From Phragmites australis (lineage: Eukaryota; Streptophyta; Magnoliopsida; Poales; Poaceae), in assembly GCF_958298935.1 (NCBI RefSeq), contig NC_084924.1, positions 4,278,001 to 4,342,000 on the forward strand: a stretch of 64,000 nt of DNA, read 5' to 3'. Position numbers and translations under genes: made by a program. The notes under the pieces are model-generated. The model was not told where the DNA came from. It was given only the letters and a program-made list of their open reading frames with translations, and did not search any database. Below are positions 62,775 through 64,000 of this stretch, piece after piece. Position 1 is the first letter of the stretch; every line of letters starts with the position of its first letter.

Positions 62775-63310
62775 AACTACCTTGGCTCAAGCACGCAGCT
62801 CAACACCAGCTGATATTCTGAAGGTAAACAAATTTCCTATTTCCATATCATAATATGTCCATATGATAGATATGACAGGGAGTGCAAATAATTACAAGAA
62901 CAACACAAAAAAGAAACAGAAAGTCTATTATCTGCAGCTAAAACAACACCAGCAGAACACACCGTGAGTATTACCATATACTTATTTCAACAGCATTACC
63001 AAAAAGGAGGAAAAACAGAACATAACAAACCAACAATTCTTTGTACCATACAGGCTTTAGCTACGGATGTGAAAGAATCGTCTAAACGGCACCTCATTGA
63101 ACAAGACCCAGATTCATTTGATCCAAAAAACATAATCAAGTTAAAATTCTTTCCCGCTACGGTTTCACGCTCAGTATTTCTAATCCATGTAAAAAGGATG
63201 AATCATCTTATTTACTCAAACTCAATATACTTCGCAGTAAAAAACATGCTACAAGAAAACTGCTCTTCAAAGACTAAACTATTACCAACTAAACTTCTAA
63301 TGCGGTAAGG
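62775..63310 (+). other. Exon-like pieces of an unidentified gene
   Basis: Three short segments have splice-like borders. 62775-62823 follows ACACAG and ends CTGAAG|GTAAAC. About 62880-62961 contains frame E-Q-H-K-K-E-T-E-S-L-L-S-A-A-K-T-T-P-A-E-H-T and ends ACACC|GTGAGT. About 63055-63170 follows TACAG and gives L-A-T-D-V-K-E-S-S-K-R-H-L-I-E-Q-D-P. The charged, helix-prone residues suggest coiled coil. I do not recognise the family. It may be a gene, a captured fragment or chance. Confidence 0.25.
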
Positions 63311-64000
63311 CCTTCACCAATGAACATACACATGCATTTCCTTTTCAGGTTCGTCCAAAAAAAAAAACTTGACTACTGCACTCTTTCATTTTCTTTCAAA
63401 TCTTAAGTGTTGCCGCTAAATATGAGCACCAGCTGTTTACCTAACGCCTACCTTACATGTATCTCCAACCTCTCAATGTGTAAATATAGTATCTTGCTGT
63501 ACAGATAATACTACCAGAGATCAACTCCTATGTATCACCCTACCATATACAACTATTATGTACTTTTCTTTCTAAACTATATTTTTTACTATTGTCATAC
63601 CTTCAAAACATAAATTCAATAGAGGCGCAGCAACGCGCGCCACTCTGTCTGGTAACTTTAAATGTCGGCGGCGTCCGACGGCTCAATGTGATTCAAGGCG
63701 TCCGGGAGGGAGATCAATTCCTGTTCTGCTCGAACTGAGGTGAGATGGCACATCTGCCATCCCGTGGAGTGGCAACAGTCTGCCGCAGAGATGTTGGGGT
63801 GAGCAATATGTGAAAAAAAGAGCAGGATACTGGATACAAAGGAGTTTGTTATCAATCCAGCTATCGAGCAAAAAAGTAGTTCGACCATTTACTAGTCTTT
63901 CCTAAGCCTCCCGGACACACCATGCCATGGACCCTTACCACATTGCCCGTGCAAGATGACAGGAGACTGCCATGGACTCCTGCCGTGTTGCCACAGCACA
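63311..64000. other. Window end, no recognised gene
   Basis: AT-rich up to 63600, then more GC-rich. CATGCCATGGACCCTTACCA and CTGCCATGGACTCCTGCCGT near 63920-63990 are similar words that may start a repeat running out of the window. Confidence 0.3.

Noticed and set aside
1..64000. CRISPR arrays, rRNA genes and bacterial-type operons
   Set aside because: None seen; the sequence is plant nuclear DNA and the repeat arrays are transposon-related.

Overview
The window is nuclear DNA from a grass (Poaceae, possibly panicoid). The host is inferred from grass-type retrotransposon families (copia gag of the UBN2 type, Tekay-like chromovirus, SIRE/Opie-like LTRs, CACTA subterminal repeats), Pack-MULE gene capture, a grass-like SAUR gene and a cluster of miR2118-type target sites. 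Most of the sequence is nested transposon debris. Only two ordinary protein genes look intact: a SAUR auxin-response gene (7300-7578, minus) and a 73-aa single-pass membrane protein gene (17429-17650, plus).

Layout. 1-6.7 kb: a decayed copia element split by a CACTA fragment and by a minus-strand Gypsy deletion derivative whose 1.76-kb LTR carries about nine 73-bp tandem repeats. 7.3-7.6 kb: SAUR. 10.4-16.2 kb: a minus-strand copia element with two recognisable LTRs and gag but no pol; a B3-domain (REM-like) gene fragment and a GC-rich block lie where pol should be. 17.2-19.6 kb: the small membrane protein gene, then a minus-strand pseudogene hit by a 521-bp foldback MULE with a perfect 9-bp target duplication. 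19.8-54.5 kb: ten plus-strand copies of a short module, each a TATA box followed 105-205 bp downstream by a 22-nt miR2118-like target site, with no long ORF. I read this as a cluster of reproductive 21-nt phasiRNA precursor (21-PHAS) loci, the most interesting system here. The cluster has grown by duplication and has been heavily invaded: a Pack-MULE carrying a GPAT gene fragment sits immediately 3' of one target site (its empty site survives in the paralogue 21 kb away), a 5'-truncated LINE sits 38 bp after another, and hAT elements, SIRE-like LTRs and MITEs fill the spacers. 39.3-47.7 kb: a nearly complete 8.4-kb Mutator-like element with 239-bp inverted repeats. It has three minus-strand genes: a transposase with one in-frame stop, a plant-mobile-domain (PMD) protein, and an unrecognised protein with alternating Asp-rich repeats. 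56-60.3 kb: a Tekay-type chromovirus remnant arranged pol-LTR-protease. 60.3-64 kb: C-rich repeats, a 133-bp tandem duplication and some exon-like pieces of unknown identity.

If the PHAS reading is right, each transcript would be cut by miR2118 at the site near its 5' end, copied by RDR6 and diced by DCL4-type enzymes into 21-nt phased siRNAs in pre-meiotic anthers. Transposon sequence inserted just 3' of a target site would enter the phased register. The microRNA match was judged by eye against the family sequence from memory. No small-RNA data were available.
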